NCBI GenBank assembly: GCA_947624865.1
Contig: CANQMH010000010.1
Span: 1 to 35,512 of the forward strand
Origin: an uncultured Clostridia bacterium
GTDB lineage: Bacteria; Bacillota; Clostridia; Oscillospirales; Acutalibacteraceae
Direction of reading: 5' to 3'
DNA length: 35,512 bases
Under the pieces are notes generated by a model. It had not been told where the DNA came from. It searched no databases and saw only the letters and a program-made list of their open reading frames with translations. The position numbers and the translations under genes are program-made. Each line of letters starts with the position of its first letter. Positions within the stretch are counted from its first letter, which is position 1. Positions 15,115 through 23,650 of this stretch are shown here, in pieces.

Positions 15115-15554
15115 ATATTATCAACGAAATGAGCCTTAGTTTTCCGTCAAAAAGCCTTAACGAGTCTTTTGCACGGAGCGTGGCAGCAGCTTTTGTAATG
15201 AATCTTGACCCTACAATTAATGAGCTTAGCGATATTAAAACTGCTGTTTCTGAGGCGGTTACCAACTGTATAGTTCACGGTTACCGCCGCTCAAAGGGTA
15301 CGGTGTACATAAAGGGAAAAATTACCGACAACAACAAAGTTATCATAAAAATCCGAGATAAGGGTTGCGGAATAGAGGACGTTAAAAAAGCAATGGAGCC
15401 CTTGTTTACAACTGCTCCCGAAGAAGAGCGTGCAGGCTTGGGTTTTGCCGTAATGCAGAGTTTTTGCGACAAGGTAAAAGTAAAATCCGAACCCGGCAAA
15501 GGCACAACTGTCACGCTGGAAAAAACCATTTCCCAAACAGACAATGATCGATAA
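15111..15554 (+). CDS. spoIIAB: Anti-sigma F factor / serine kinase SpoIIAB
   Basis: A 147-residue GHKL-fold kinase. The N box EAVTNCIVHGY, the G1 box DKGCGIED and the G2 region ERAGLGFAVMQSF are all present. It holds SigF inactive when bound to ATP and phosphorylates SpoIIAA on serine. The ATG overlaps the spoIIAA stop by four bases, and its end overlaps sigF by 11 bases, giving tight translational coupling as in Bacillus. Confidence 0.97.
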   Translation: MNIINEMSLSFPSKSLNESFARSVAAAFVMNLDPTINELSDIKTAVSEAVTNCIVHGYRRSKGTVYIKGKITDNNKVIIKIRDKGCGIEDVKKAMEPLFTTAPEEERAGLGFAVMQSFCDKVKVKSEPGKGTTVTLEKTISQTDNDR

Positions 15555-16203
15555 AAACAAGATTGCCGAAAGCAATATGGGACTTGTACATGCCTGCTGC
15601 AAGCGCTTTTCAGGCAAGGGCATTGAATATGAAGAGCTGTTCTCTGCAGGCTGTCTGGGACTTGCAAAGGCTATCAATAACTTTGACGAAAGCAGAAATT
15701 TTCAGTTTTCCACCTACGCTTTTCCTGTTATTATGGGAGAAATTAAAAGACTGTTCCGTGACAGCGGTTCGGTTAAGGTAAGCCGAATGCTAAAGGAACT
15801 TGCTTCGGCAATCTGCAAAGCAAACAATGAAAACAAACTGAAAAACGGCACGGAGCTGACCGTTTCACAGCTTTCAAAAAAGCTTGACGTATCTGAGGAA
15901 AAAATAATTGACGCACTCAACTGTGTGCGCTCCCCTTTGTCTCTTACGGCTGAATATGATGAGGATGGAAATCCGCAGCTTGATGTACCCGTTGATGATA
16001 TTCAGTATGAAATATCCGAAAGGCTCAGCCTTGAACAAGCGCTGAAACTGCTTGATGACAACGACCAAAAAATCATAAGACTAAGGTATTACCAGAATAA
16101 AACTCAGACGCAGACTGCCAAAATACTTAATATGACCCAGGTACAGGTCAGCAGGCGCGAACGTAAAATTCTCGGTATTATCAGGGGGAAAATGACAGTG
16201 TAA
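15544..16203 (+). CDS. sigF: RNA polymerase sporulation sigma factor SigF
   Basis: A 219-residue sigma-70 family factor, somewhat shorter than the 255-residue B. subtilis SigF. Region 2 is clear (YEELFSAGCLGLAKAINNFD, FSTYAFPVIMGEIKRLFRD), region 3 lies around LTVSQLSKKLDVSEEKI, and region 4 contains the helix-turn-helix QTQTAKILNMTQVQVSRRER. It directs the first forespore-specific transcription programme after asymmetric division. Its start lies inside the end of spoIIAB. The gene order and coupling make SigF rather than SigG the confident choice. Confidence 0.96.
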   Translation: MIDKNKIAESNMGLVHACCKRFSGKGIEYEELFSAGCLGLAKAINNFDESRNFQFSTYAFPVIMGEIKRLFRDSGSVKVSRMLKELASAICKANNENKLKNGTELTVSQLSKKLDVSEEKIIDALNCVRSPLSLTAEYDEDGNPQLDVPVDDIQYEISERLSLEQALKLLDDNDQKIIRLRYYQNKTQTQTAKILNMTQVQVSRRERKILGIIRGKMTV

Positions 16204-16236
16204 TAGGATATTAACCAATAATTTACAAAACAGTAA

Positions 16237-16265
16237 TTGAAATCATTCTTTTCATAATATATAAT
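16237..16265 (+). promoter_or_regulatory. SigA-type promoter for pyk-aroK
   Basis: -35 TTGAAA, 17-nt spacer and -10 TATAAT, 34 bases after the sigF stop. Confidence 0.75.
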
Positions 16266-16331
16266 AAAATCAGTATAGGGAAAGATAATATAAAGCTTTC
16301 TGTAAAAACAATTATGAAAGGATGGAGAAAT

Positions 16332-17774
16332 ATGAGAAAAACAAAAATTGTCTGCACAATCGGTCCGGCATGCAGCACAAAAAAGATGCTGCTGAAAATG
16401 ATTGACGCAGGAATGAATGTTGCAAGGGTTAATATGTCGCACGGCACATATGACGAGCTTGAAGCGCTTTTTGATACAATAAACGATGCAATAAATGAGA
16501 GCGGAAAAAATGTGTCGATTCTTCTTGATACAAAGGGTCCCGAAGTCAGAGTGGGAGTATTTAAAAGCGGTTCTGCAAAGCTTGCAGAGGGAGCAACCTT
16601 TTCACTTTACAAGGAAAGTGTTGAAGGTGACGAAAACGGAGTTAGTCTTTCTTTTCCAAAGCTTGTTGATTTGTTTTTTGCCGATGCCGAAAAAGCAATA
16701 GGAAGAGAGCTTCTGCTTGATGACGGCATAATTTCACTTGTAGTAAAAGAAGTATATGATGATAAAATCGTGTGTACGGTAAACAAAGGCGGCATGCTTA
16801 AAAACCGCAAGAGCATTAATATCCCGGGTTATCATATAAATATGCCTTATGTCAGCGCGCAGGACAGAAAAGATATAGAATTCGGACTTGCGCACGGCGC
16901 AAATGTAGTTGCGGCATCTTTTGTACGTACACATGAGGACGTAAGAACGCTTCGTGATTATATAGACAGTATCGGTTATGAATATGTTGAAATAATTGCA
17001 AAAATTGAAAATCAGAGCGGTGTTGACGATATGGACGCAATTATGGATTATGCCGACGGAATTATGGTTGCAAGAGGCGATATGGGAGTTGAAATTCCCT
17101 TTATTAAGCTCCCGGAAATTCAGAAAACGCTCATAAGAAAATGTGTGGCAAAGGGCAAGTATGTAATTACCGCAACACAGATGCTTGAAAGTATGACTGC
17201 TTCCCCCCGCCCTACACGTGCTGAAATCAGCGACGTTGCAAATGCTGTTTATGACGGAACAAGCGCAGTAATGCTGTCAGGCGAGTCAGCGGCAGGAAAG
17301 TATCCTGTTGAAAGCGTAAAGGCGCTTGACGCCATCTGCACCGAGGCGGAAATGAACGGAGAATTTACCGCACTTAAAAATTATATAGAAACCCACTCAA
17401 TAGATGACCAAAATCCAATCAGAGGCAGTATTTGCAGATCCGCAAAGGATATAGCAGATTCAGTCGGGGCAAAGGCAATTATTGTTGAGAGCGCGACGGG
17501 AAAGGTAGCAAGGGCAATGGTTCATTTCAGGCCCGAAGTTCCCGTAATCGCCGTAGTTACGTCTCAGATGGTGTGCAGAAAGCTTTGCCTTAACTGGGGT
17601 GTTACTGCGCTTATAGGAGAAGAAAAGCAAACTTCAGACGAAATCACAAAACAGGCTATGGAAAAGGCCCTCAGTACAGGACTTGTGCATAAGGGAGATA
17701 CGGTGGTCGTGCTTTCATCGAATAAAACTTACCCGACCTCAAGCACTGACTCTCTCAATGTAAGGATACTTTAA
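16332..17774 (+). CDS. pyk: Pyruvate kinase
   Basis: A 480-residue glycolytic enzyme converting phosphoenolpyruvate and ADP to pyruvate and ATP. It opens RKTKIVCTIGPAC, and shows MNVARVNMSHG, LLDTKGPEVRVG, the active-site block IMVARGDMGVEIP, TATQMLESM and PRPTRAEISDVANAV. Length matches the short-form bacterial enzyme without the extra C-terminal PEP-utiliser domain found in Bacillus. The ATG at 16332 (GGAG four bases upstream) is chosen over the track start at 16314, which lies within the ribosome binding region. aroK begins one base after its stop. Confidence 0.98.
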   Translation: MRKTKIVCTIGPACSTKKMLLKMIDAGMNVARVNMSHGTYDELEALFDTINDAINESGKNVSILLDTKGPEVRVGVFKSGSAKLAEGATFSLYKESVEGDENGVSLSFPKLVDLFFADAEKAIGRELLLDDGIISLVVKEVYDDKIVCTVNKGGMLKNRKSINIPGYHINMPYVSAQDRKDIEFGLAHGANVVAASFVRTHEDVRTLRDYIDSIGYEYVEIIAKIENQSGVDDMDAIMDYADGIMVARGDMGVEIPFIKLPEIQKTLIRKCVAKGKYVITATQMLESMTASPRPTRAEISDVANAVYDGTSAVMLSGESAAGKYPVESVKALDAICTEAEMNGEFTALKNYIETHSIDDQNPIRGSICRSAKDIADSVGAKAIIVESATGKVARAMVHFRPEVPVIAVVTSQMVCRKLCLNWGVTALIGEEKQTSDEITKQAMEKALSTGLVHKGDTVVVLSSNKTYPTSSTDSLNVRIL

Positions 17775-17775
17775 T

Positions 17776-18273
17776 ATGGAAAATATAGTTCTTATAGGAA
17801 TGCCCGGTTCGGGAAAAAGCACGTTAGGAGTGCTTCTTGCAAAAGCCGTCGGATATTCCTTTGTTGACACCGATCTCATAATAAGCCGTATGGCAGGAAA
17901 ACCGCTGCAAAAAATACTTGATGATGACGGACTTGACGCTTTTTTAGAGCTTGAAGAAAAAGTCGGGCAAGAACTTGACTGTGACTTTACCGTAGTTGCA
18001 ACGGGTGGTTCAATGGTTATGAGCGATATGGCAATGCAAAATCTTAAATCACACGGTAAAGTCATTTATATAGATGTTCCTTTAGATGAAATAAAGCATC
18101 GTGTTACCAATATTACCACAAGGGGAATTGCATTCAGAAAGGGTGATACGCTTGACGATGTTTACCGCGAGCGCACTCCGCTATATGAAAAGTACGCCGA
18201 TATAACTGTCAAATTCTCTGACGGAACCATTGAAAATACAGTTGAAAAGATAGTAAATAAGCTAAAAGAATAA
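17776..18273 (+). CDS. aroK: Shikimate kinase
   Basis: A 165-residue NMP-kinase-fold enzyme that phosphorylates shikimate in the aromatic amino-acid pathway. The P-loop is GMPGSGKST, the shikimate-binding Asp lies in FVDTDLII, the glycine triad in ATGGSMV, the lid arginine around TTRGIAFRKG, and the conserved RTPLYEKYAD near the end. Length is typical. AAGGA upstream lies in the end of pyk, and only one base separates the genes, so aroK is translated from the pyk transcript. A terminator follows. PEP, which pyk consumes, is also a precursor of shikimate. Confidence 0.95.
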   Translation: MENIVLIGMPGSGKSTLGVLLAKAVGYSFVDTDLIISRMAGKPLQKILDDDGLDAFLELEEKVGQELDCDFTVVATGGSMVMSDMAMQNLKSHGKVIYIDVPLDEIKHRVTNITTRGIAFRKGDTLDDVYRERTPLYEKYADITVKFSDGTIENTVEKIVNKLKE

Positions 18274-18300
18274 GTATTAAAAAGTTTATAAGCTTAATTT

Positions 18301-18340
18301 AAAAGACAGGTTTTATGGTAAATCTGTCTTTTCTTTTTTT
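18301..18340 (+). terminator. Intrinsic terminator after aroK
   Basis: A 9-bp stem (AAAAGACAG/CTGTCTTTT) followed by CTTTTTTT. Confidence 0.88.
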
Positions 18341-18400
18341 ATGACCAAAATTTTAAGCAAATATAATATTTACATTATTTTACACAAATAAAATGATTGC

Positions 18401-18432
18401 TTGATTTGTTTATGTTTTTTAAGTGGTAATAT
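18401..18432 (+). promoter_or_regulatory. Candidate promoter of the surface-protein cluster
   Basis: A TAATAT with TG one base upstream (extended -10), preceded at an over-long 20 bases by TTGATT. The extended -10 may compensate for the poor spacing. Confidence 0.4.
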
Positions 18433-18459
18433 AACGGCAGAAAGAAAAGGAGAGGAAAA

Positions 18460-18972
18460 ATGAATAATACTGAAAATAAAAGAAGCAGAGTCATTATAAT
18501 TTCACTAATTGCGGTAATTGTAATTCTTTTATGTGCAGGCACAGCAGCAGGATTTATATTATTAAGCAATAATCCGCAGGAAGGTAAAACTGCAAAAGGG
18601 GTTGTATTTGACAGTAATGCATCTCATTATGATGCAACAGTAGAAAATGACAGCAATAACAACAGCGGAATTAAAGTTCCCGGCTATGATGATATTGTGT
18701 TTTCATCAAACAGCACAGATTTCCCCATAACACTTCTGAACCCCGAGGGCAATCCTTGTAATTTTCAATTTAAATTATCACTGAAAGAAACAGGTAAACA
18801 GCTGTGTTCTACAGGTCTTGTTAAACCGGGTGACGCTATCAAAGGAGTAAAGCTCCAAAACACAATACCCAAAGGCACTTACACTCTTGTCATAAACATA
18901 TCCACGTCCTCTCTTGACAGCGCCGCTAATATGAACGGTGCACAGGTTCAGACAACACTTACGGTTAAATAA
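18460..18972 (+). CDS. Membrane-anchored extracellular protein, function unknown
   Basis: A 170-residue protein with a short basic N-terminus, one transmembrane helix at about residues 11-35 (IIISLIAVIVILL) and an outside domain of about 135 residues that looks all-beta. The domain has a conserved-looking opening, GIKVPGYDDIVFSSNS, then NPEGNPCNFQFKLSL, TGLVKPGDAIKGVKL and IPKGTYTLVINIST. I recall similar single-pass proteins in many Clostridia, often beside secreted proteins like the next gene, but know of no assigned function. A strong AAAGGAG precedes the ATG. It is the first gene of a three-gene group in the same direction. Confidence 0.85.
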   Translation: MNNTENKRSRVIIISLIAVIVILLCAGTAAGFILLSNNPQEGKTAKGVVFDSNASHYDATVENDSNNNSGIKVPGYDDIVFSSNSTDFPITLLNPEGNPCNFQFKLSLKETGKQLCSTGLVKPGDAIKGVKLQNTIPKGTYTLVINISTSSLDSAANMNGAQVQTTLTVK

Positions 18973-18985
18973 TTAATACAATAAT

Positions 18986-18997
18986 CCCCTAACGGGG
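18986..18997 (+). other. Short GC hairpin between surface genes 1 and 2
   Basis: CCCC-TAAC-GGGG, extended by two A-T pairs across one mismatch, in otherwise AT-rich DNA. No T-tract follows, so it may be an mRNA processing or stabilising element rather than a terminator. Confidence 0.45.
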
Positions 18998-19042
18998 TTT
19001 ATATAAAATACATATAAAAATAATTTTAAGGAGAATTAAGTA

Positions 19043-19609
19043 ATGAAAAACTTAGGCAAAAAATTAGGAACAGCAATGCTTGCCATTGCAATGTGCGCTT
19101 GCGCAACAACATCTGCTTTTGCAGCTTCAACAACAGATACACCTGTTGTTGATGAAAATAACACGTCAGCTAACTTCCAGCAAAAGATTACGTACACAAA
19201 AGATGCTTCGGAAATTGTTCCGGCATACACAGTGTCAATTCCTGATACGGTAGCTCTTGCTAAAGATTCTACTACGCTCTCATATTCGCTTGCACTTAAA
19301 AATGATACAGCGTTTATTCCGGAAGGCAAGAAAATCAGCGTAAAAATTCAGAGCGCAGGCTATTCCGGAAATTTGAAAAAGTTTGCAGTATGGGATTCAA
19401 GACATCTTCATGAGGCTGAATATCTTATATATAATTCCGACGCTTCCGCTAATCCCACATATTATGAAATTGGCGATGAAATTGTTTCATGGACCGGTTC
19501 TAACTGGGGAACAATGACAAGGAAAATAAAGCTAAAAGATTATTACAACGTTGGAGCAGGAAATTATAATGGTGTAATCAATTATACGGTATCTCTTGAA
19601 GATAAATAA
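19043..19609 (+). CDS. Secreted beta-sandwich protein, function unknown
   Basis: A 188-residue exported protein. The signal peptide is clear (MKNLGKKLGTAMLAI, ending in SAFAAS). The mature part begins with a Thr/Asp-rich stretch and a single beta-type domain with AYTVSIPDTVAL, a Lys-rich strand (KKISVKIQSAG) and a closing GAGNYNGVINYTVSLE. That ending resembles the last strands of WxL-like and pilus-type surface domains. No sortase motif or anchor is present, so it is released or held by partners. AAGGAG nine bases before the ATG. Both flanking genes encode membrane-anchored surface proteins, suggesting a complex. Confidence 0.85.
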   Translation: MKNLGKKLGTAMLAIAMCACATTSAFAASTTDTPVVDENNTSANFQQKITYTKDASEIVPAYTVSIPDTVALAKDSTTLSYSLALKNDTAFIPEGKKISVKIQSAGYSGNLKKFAVWDSRHLHEAEYLIYNSDASANPTYYEIGDEIVSWTGSNWGTMTRKIKLKDYYNVGAGNYNGVINYTVSLEDK

Positions 19610-19658
19610 TCTTAATCTTCGGTGTAAATTATACCGCTTTCATTAAGGAATGAACGCC

Positions 19659-20036
19659 ATGAAAAAATTAATCGTTGTTATCACTACGGCTCTGAGTGTA
19701 CTGTTAATTTGCTCAATATTTACAGCGTTTGCAGAAAACAGTTTCAGAACAAATGTTGTTTTGACAATTGAAGAAACAACATATATCAGCACAAATACTC
19801 AGGAAGTTACACAAAACAGCACTTTACAGACTTATGTTAGTAAGCCTTTATCTGCAATTGAAAGCACAAATGCGGACAATACTCAATCCTCTGCCGAATT
19901 AAATGTGCAAAGCAGAGATAAGACATTTTTAAGAACAGGAAGCAATATAGCCTTCGCATCAGTTGCAGCTTGTTTTGTAATGGTAATTTCAATCGTAGCT
20001 GTTTTATGGATAACAAAACGAAACAAAAGGAACTAA
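19659..20036 (+). CDS. Surface protein with C-terminal sorting-signal-like anchor
   Basis: A 125-residue protein with an N-terminal signal peptide (MKKLIVVITTALSV, ending near TAFAEN), a Ser/Thr/Asn/Gln-rich middle of about 60 residues that looks extended, and a C-terminal hydrophobic helix with a basic tail (TKRNKRN). FLRTGSN just before the helix resembles an LPXTG sorting signal but lacks the proline, so sortase recognition is uncertain; it could remain a plain membrane protein. AAGGA nine bases before the ATG at 19659 favours it over the track start at 19650. Last gene of the three-gene cluster. Confidence 0.82.
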   Translation: MKKLIVVITTALSVLLICSIFTAFAENSFRTNVVLTIEETTYISTNTQEVTQNSTLQTYVSKPLSAIESTNADNTQSSAELNVQSRDKTFLRTGSNIAFASVAACFVMVISIVAVLWITKRNKRN

Positions 20037-20134
20037 AGGAGTAATCATATACAGTCACTATACCCATGCGGCAGCATCGGTAATTACTGCAACAGAATAA
20101 GAACCCCTTTTTCTACCGAAATTGCATATAATCA

Positions 20135-20171
20135 ACAAAGCGCCCATGCTTTTTTTGCATGGGCGCTTTGT
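20135..20171. terminator. Strong bidirectional terminator
   Basis: A perfect 15-bp stem (ACAAAGCGCCCATGC and complement) with a seven-T loop between the convergent surface cluster and prdX. A T-run (ATGTTTTTT) follows on the plus strand. Confidence 0.93.
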
Positions 20172-20189
20172 ATGTTTTTTAAATTTATT

Positions 20190-20732
20190 TTATTCGCCTT
20201 TAAGTACGACTGTTTCAACAGTATGATTAACGGCGTTCAGGTATTTTGTAAAAACATCTTCTGTTTTAATTTTAAGACTTGACGTGTTTACACAAGGATG
20301 ACAGCCTATGTATTCACCCTTTAAAACATCCTCGTCAACAAGAAGCCGTACCTTGTTTTCCTTGTCGTTCATAAGTCCCATTATGCTTACTGCGCCGGGT
20401 TTTATGTCAAGATATTCAAGCATTGCTTCTTCTGTTGCAAACGAGAGCCTTGCACTGTTAATCTGGCTTGACAGCTCTTTTGTTTTAAAGGGCTTGTCGC
20501 CGGGCATCATCAGCAAATAAAAATTAGTTTTTTGCCTGTTGCACAGAAACAGATTTTTGCAGATTACAACATCAAGCACAGCGTCAATTTTATTGCACGC
20601 CTCCATTGTATCGGCAGGCTCATGGTCTGTGCGCATATACTCAATTCCCAGGCTGTCGAGCAAGTCATAAACCCTTATTTCACGTTCTTCTCTGTTGTCC
20701 GTGTTTTCGGGACGTCCTTTAAAAAGCTCCAT
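20190..20732 (-). CDS. prdX: Prolyl-tRNA editing protein (YbaK/ProX family)
   Basis: A 180-residue stand-alone editing domain of the YbaK/ProX group, cytoplasmic. The conserved lysine lies in VVICKNLFLCNRQK, and other family marks are YLLMMPGDKPFKTKEL, the IKPGAVSIMGLMND segment and the end region with GCHPCVNTSSLKI. Such proteins remove alanine or cysteine wrongly attached to tRNA(Pro). GAGGTGAG precedes the ATG. It starts 16 bases after the ABC permease stop on the same strand and probably shares its transcript, although no functional link is evident. It may also be driven separately. Confidence 0.9.
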   Translation of the reverse strand: MELFKGRPENTDNREEREIRVYDLLDSLGIEYMRTDHEPADTMEACNKIDAVLDVVICKNLFLCNRQKTNFYLLMMPGDKPFKTKELSSQINSARLSFATEEAMLEYLDIKPGAVSIMGLMNDKENKVRLLVDEDVLKGEYIGCHPCVNTSSLKIKTEDVFTKYLNAVNHTVETVVLKGE

Positions 20733-20748
20733 ATCTCACCTCAGACAA

Positions 20749-22773
20749 TTAATAATACGCACTATTTTCGTTAATTGTCAAGTCGTCATTTAACACTCCG
20801 ATTTCCTTTAACACATCTATCGTGTTGGTGTAGCTTTTCGGAATAAGATAATATTCAGAAGTTGCATGATAGTTAAAGTAACCTCCTAAAAAAATCTGAC
20901 TGAATGATGATATCTCATTATCCATGTTATTATTTGTCCAAATACTTATCATACATACAACGTCAGGATATTCTTTAGAATATTCGGAAAGACTGTTATG
21001 ATATGAATATCCGTCATAATAATCTGATGATATCGAGTGAAACGGCTCAAGAACAATATCAGTAGTCGATTTATCTGCGGCAAAATCTTTTTTAAGTGCA
21101 GCTAAAACTTTTTTGGGAATATTTTCCTGTTCATTTGATGTGTTATTATTTATATCGTTATAATTTGGGAGTAAATCAGCTGTCCCTTCATATCCACTGC
21201 GTTTGAGAGCATCAACAGTAAAAGTTGTTATGTTACTAATATCCGCACGCTCCATTGCGCTGTACTTTTCAACGTATTCTTTCTTTGAGGTTATTTCTGT
21301 AGTGTTAATATAATAATATTCATCTGAGTAGATAGAGTCAAAGCCAATTGGGGCGTAAATCCTTGTAACCGTCATACCGTTTGTCAGCTTGTATGCAAAA
21401 CAGTAATGCGGAGGATCAACCGAAAACGGCATATTGTTCATTAATATATCGTACCATACATTTGAAAATTTCTCATTTGAAGCAATAGAAGCAATGTTTT
21501 CTCTGTCTATATATTGCTGATGAAAATTTATAATTGTATTTATGTCTTCCTTTTTGTCAAAGTCGCCTGCTGATTTTTTTGTTAATGAAGAAAAGCTTTC
21601 ATCTTTGTCATAATAGCAGTAGTCTGTATCAATAAGACCTGCGCTTTCAACATCGTCAGAATTAGGAATAAATGTATTGTATCCAAAAACATCAAAATCG
21701 CATAAAGCTATTCCCACAATTACTGCTATTATTAAGCCACCAAGCGGTATAGAGGTTAAAACAAGCTTTGAAAATCCTTTATAAAATATCAGATGGCATA
21801 TTATAAATGCCGGAATACTCCCCAGAATAAATCCGAATATAAAGCCTAATAATCCGTATCCGAACACATTGATTGAGCCGAAAAGTACACCGAGAAACAT
21901 ACCTGCGAGGAATGAAACAAGTACCTTTACAATATGGCAGGGCAGATAATATGCAAATGACGACTGAGCTCGTTCAGCCTTTCTCTTTCTGACAAGGAAA
22001 GCCGAACCCGCAAGGCATATTAATGTAAATATGAGCCAGTAGATCACGTTAATTCCGTCATATGCGGCAAGAGGATTAAGTGCATTCATAATAAAATGGT
22101 CTTTGAAAATTTCTGAATATGAGCCGTAGAAAAATCCGCCTGCTACGCCTTTTACAAACATAGCTGAAAGAGGATAAGCCACACATACGGTTATAAACAT
22201 AATTACGGAGTTTATTGTTGTTCCGCAGCATATTGAAATAAGCCCATATGCTGAAATACAGGATAAAGTGCCTATAACTAATTTTAAATAAGTATGTGTC
22301 GCTTCATTTACAAGCGGCTGACCCGCGCAAATTGAGATAATCGACATAATTCCTAAGAAGAATAAAGCAGGAAATAATGAAAAAATAAATGCCGACGCTG
22401 ATTTTGAAAAGAACAAAGTTACCCTGCTTACCGGAAGCGCCCCGTAAAGGTCTGCTTTGCGCTTGTTGTGAAGATATGAATATACCTTAACGGTGTATAT
22501 TATGGTAAAGATAATTGTAAGGAAATAAATCATTCCCGACGTGAGTATCTGGAAAACCTGAAGCGGTATTTCATATGTCATTTCTGAAGAATCGGGATAT
22601 AAAAAACTGTTATTAGGATTTCCTATAACCAGACATAGGGTAAGTATTATTGTCATAAATACGGCTGCGAGTATTGAGAATACTACAAGTGTGCCGGTGC
22701 AGGACTTTAGTTCCCATTTAAAAATTGAAAAAGCCTGCTTGAATTTTTCTTTAAAGGATACTGTTGACGTCAT
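20749..22773 (-). CDS. ABC transporter permease with large extracytoplasmic domain
   Basis: A 674-residue membrane protein. The first 380 residues hold several hydrophobic segments (for example VVFSILAAVFMTIILTLC and LIFTLICLAGSAFLV), with the cytosolic LHNKRKADLYGALPVSR motif that is common in ABC-2-type permeases next to YtrA-type regulators. The last 300 residues are polar, rich in Tyr, Asn and Asp, and appear to lie outside. The ATG at 22773 overlaps the ATPase gene by 23 bases and has GGGGG upstream, better than the track start at 22794. With the preceding ATPase it should form an export or lantibiotic/cell-envelope-stress type ABC complex; the substrate is unknown. Confidence 0.87.
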   Translation of the reverse strand: MTSTVSFKEKFKQAFSIFKWELKSCTGTLVVFSILAAVFMTIILTLCLVIGNPNNSFLYPDSSEMTYEIPLQVFQILTSGMIYFLTIIFTIIYTVKVYSYLHNKRKADLYGALPVSRVTLFFSKSASAFIFSLFPALFFLGIMSIISICAGQPLVNEATHTYLKLVIGTLSCISAYGLISICCGTTINSVIMFITVCVAYPLSAMFVKGVAGGFFYGSYSEIFKDHFIMNALNPLAAYDGINVIYWLIFTLICLAGSAFLVRKRKAERAQSSFAYYLPCHIVKVLVSFLAGMFLGVLFGSINVFGYGLLGFIFGFILGSIPAFIICHLIFYKGFSKLVLTSIPLGGLIIAVIVGIALCDFDVFGYNTFIPNSDDVESAGLIDTDYCYYDKDESFSSLTKKSAGDFDKKEDINTIINFHQQYIDRENIASIASNEKFSNVWYDILMNNMPFSVDPPHYCFAYKLTNGMTVTRIYAPIGFDSIYSDEYYYINTTEITSKKEYVEKYSAMERADISNITTFTVDALKRSGYEGTADLLPNYNDINNNTSNEQENIPKKVLAALKKDFAADKSTTDIVLEPFHSISSDYYDGYSYHNSLSEYSKEYPDVVCMISIWTNNNMDNEISSFSQIFLGGYFNYHATSEYYLIPKSYTNTIDVLKEIGVLNDDLTINENSAYY

Positions 22774-23650
22774 AGCCTGCTGCCCCCATTTCACTTATAA
22801 ATATTTCTTCAAGAGTAAGCGGCATTGCCGAAATATACACCGGATTAAGCGCGTCTAATTTCGGCATAAAATCTTCTTCCGTTCCTCTTATTGTTAAGTT
22901 GAATATGTTACCGTTCTGCCATACGTTAATTACATTTATGCCCTCAAAAACATTTGATGCCAGAGGTACTTCCGAGAATGCAACCTGTACTTTGCGTAGT
23001 CCTAATCTTAATGCGTCTATTTCACGCTCCATAAGCATTGTTCCTTTGTGCATAAGACACACGCGGTCGCATAAATCCTCAAGCTCTCTGAGGTTGTGGG
23101 ATGCAATTATTACGGTCATATTATTCTCTGACACGTGGTCAATAAGTATTCTTTTAAGCAAATGACGAACAACAGGGTCAAGACCGTCAAATATTTCGTC
23201 AAGAAAGAGATACTTGGGACACGTTGAAAGAGCAAGTATCAGCGCCGCCTGACGCTGCATACCCTTTGACATATTTATAATTCTTGCATCGCGTTTTATC
23301 GGAAATATTGAGCAATAGCGGTTAAACTGCTCTTCGCTCCAGTTTGGATAAAGTTTTCTGTAAAGAAATGCTGTACTGTTTATTGTGCTGTTATTGTAAA
23401 AAAACGGAAAGTCAGGAATAAAATAACATTCGCCTTTTGCTTTGGGATTGTCGAACAGCTTTTTTCCGTCAACCAGTATTGCGCCGGCATCAGGCTGGTA
23501 CACGCCTGACAAAAGCCGCAGCAGGGTCGATTTTCCGCTTCCGTTGCTTCCTACAAGTCCAAGCACGGAACCATCGTTTATTTTGACATTCATATTGTTT
23601 ACGGCTGTTATCTTGTCAAATTTTTTAGTAAGATTTTTAATCTCAATCAA
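22751..23650 (-). CDS. ABC transporter ATP-binding protein
   Basis: A 299-residue ATPase subunit. Walker A is GSNGSGKST, Walker B FLDEIFDGLDP, H-loop IIASHN. The signature motif reads NMSKGMQRQ rather than LSGGQ, a pattern seen in the YtrB-like group. The last 90 residues are an extra C-terminal domain. The start is probably the TTG at 23650: GGAGG lies eight bases upstream and the product begins MIEIKNLTKKF, while the ATG at 23680 is inside gntR without a good ribosome binding site. It overlaps the gntR stop by eight bases and the permease start by 23, so the three are translationally coupled. Confidence 0.94.
   Translation of the reverse strand: MIEIKNLTKKFDKITAVNNMNVKINDGSVLGLVGSNGSGKSTLLRLLSGVYQPDAGAILVDGKKLFDNPKAKGECYFIPDFPFFYNNSTINSTAFLYRKLYPNWSEEQFNRYCSIFPIKRDARIINMSKGMQRQAALILALSTCPKYLFLDEIFDGLDPVVRHLLKRILIDHVSENNMTVIIASHNLRELEDLCDRVCLMHKGTMLMEREIDALRLGLRKVQVAFSEVPLASNVFEGINVINVWQNGNIFNLTIRGTEEDFMPKLDALNPVYISAMPLTLEEIFISEMGAAGYDVNSIL

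Noticed and set aside
20036-20100. Short frame after the third surface gene, preceded by AAAGGAG
   Set aside because: The ribosome-binding-site-like sequence overlaps the preceding stop region, but the 17-codon frame behind it has no ATG, GTG or TTG start.
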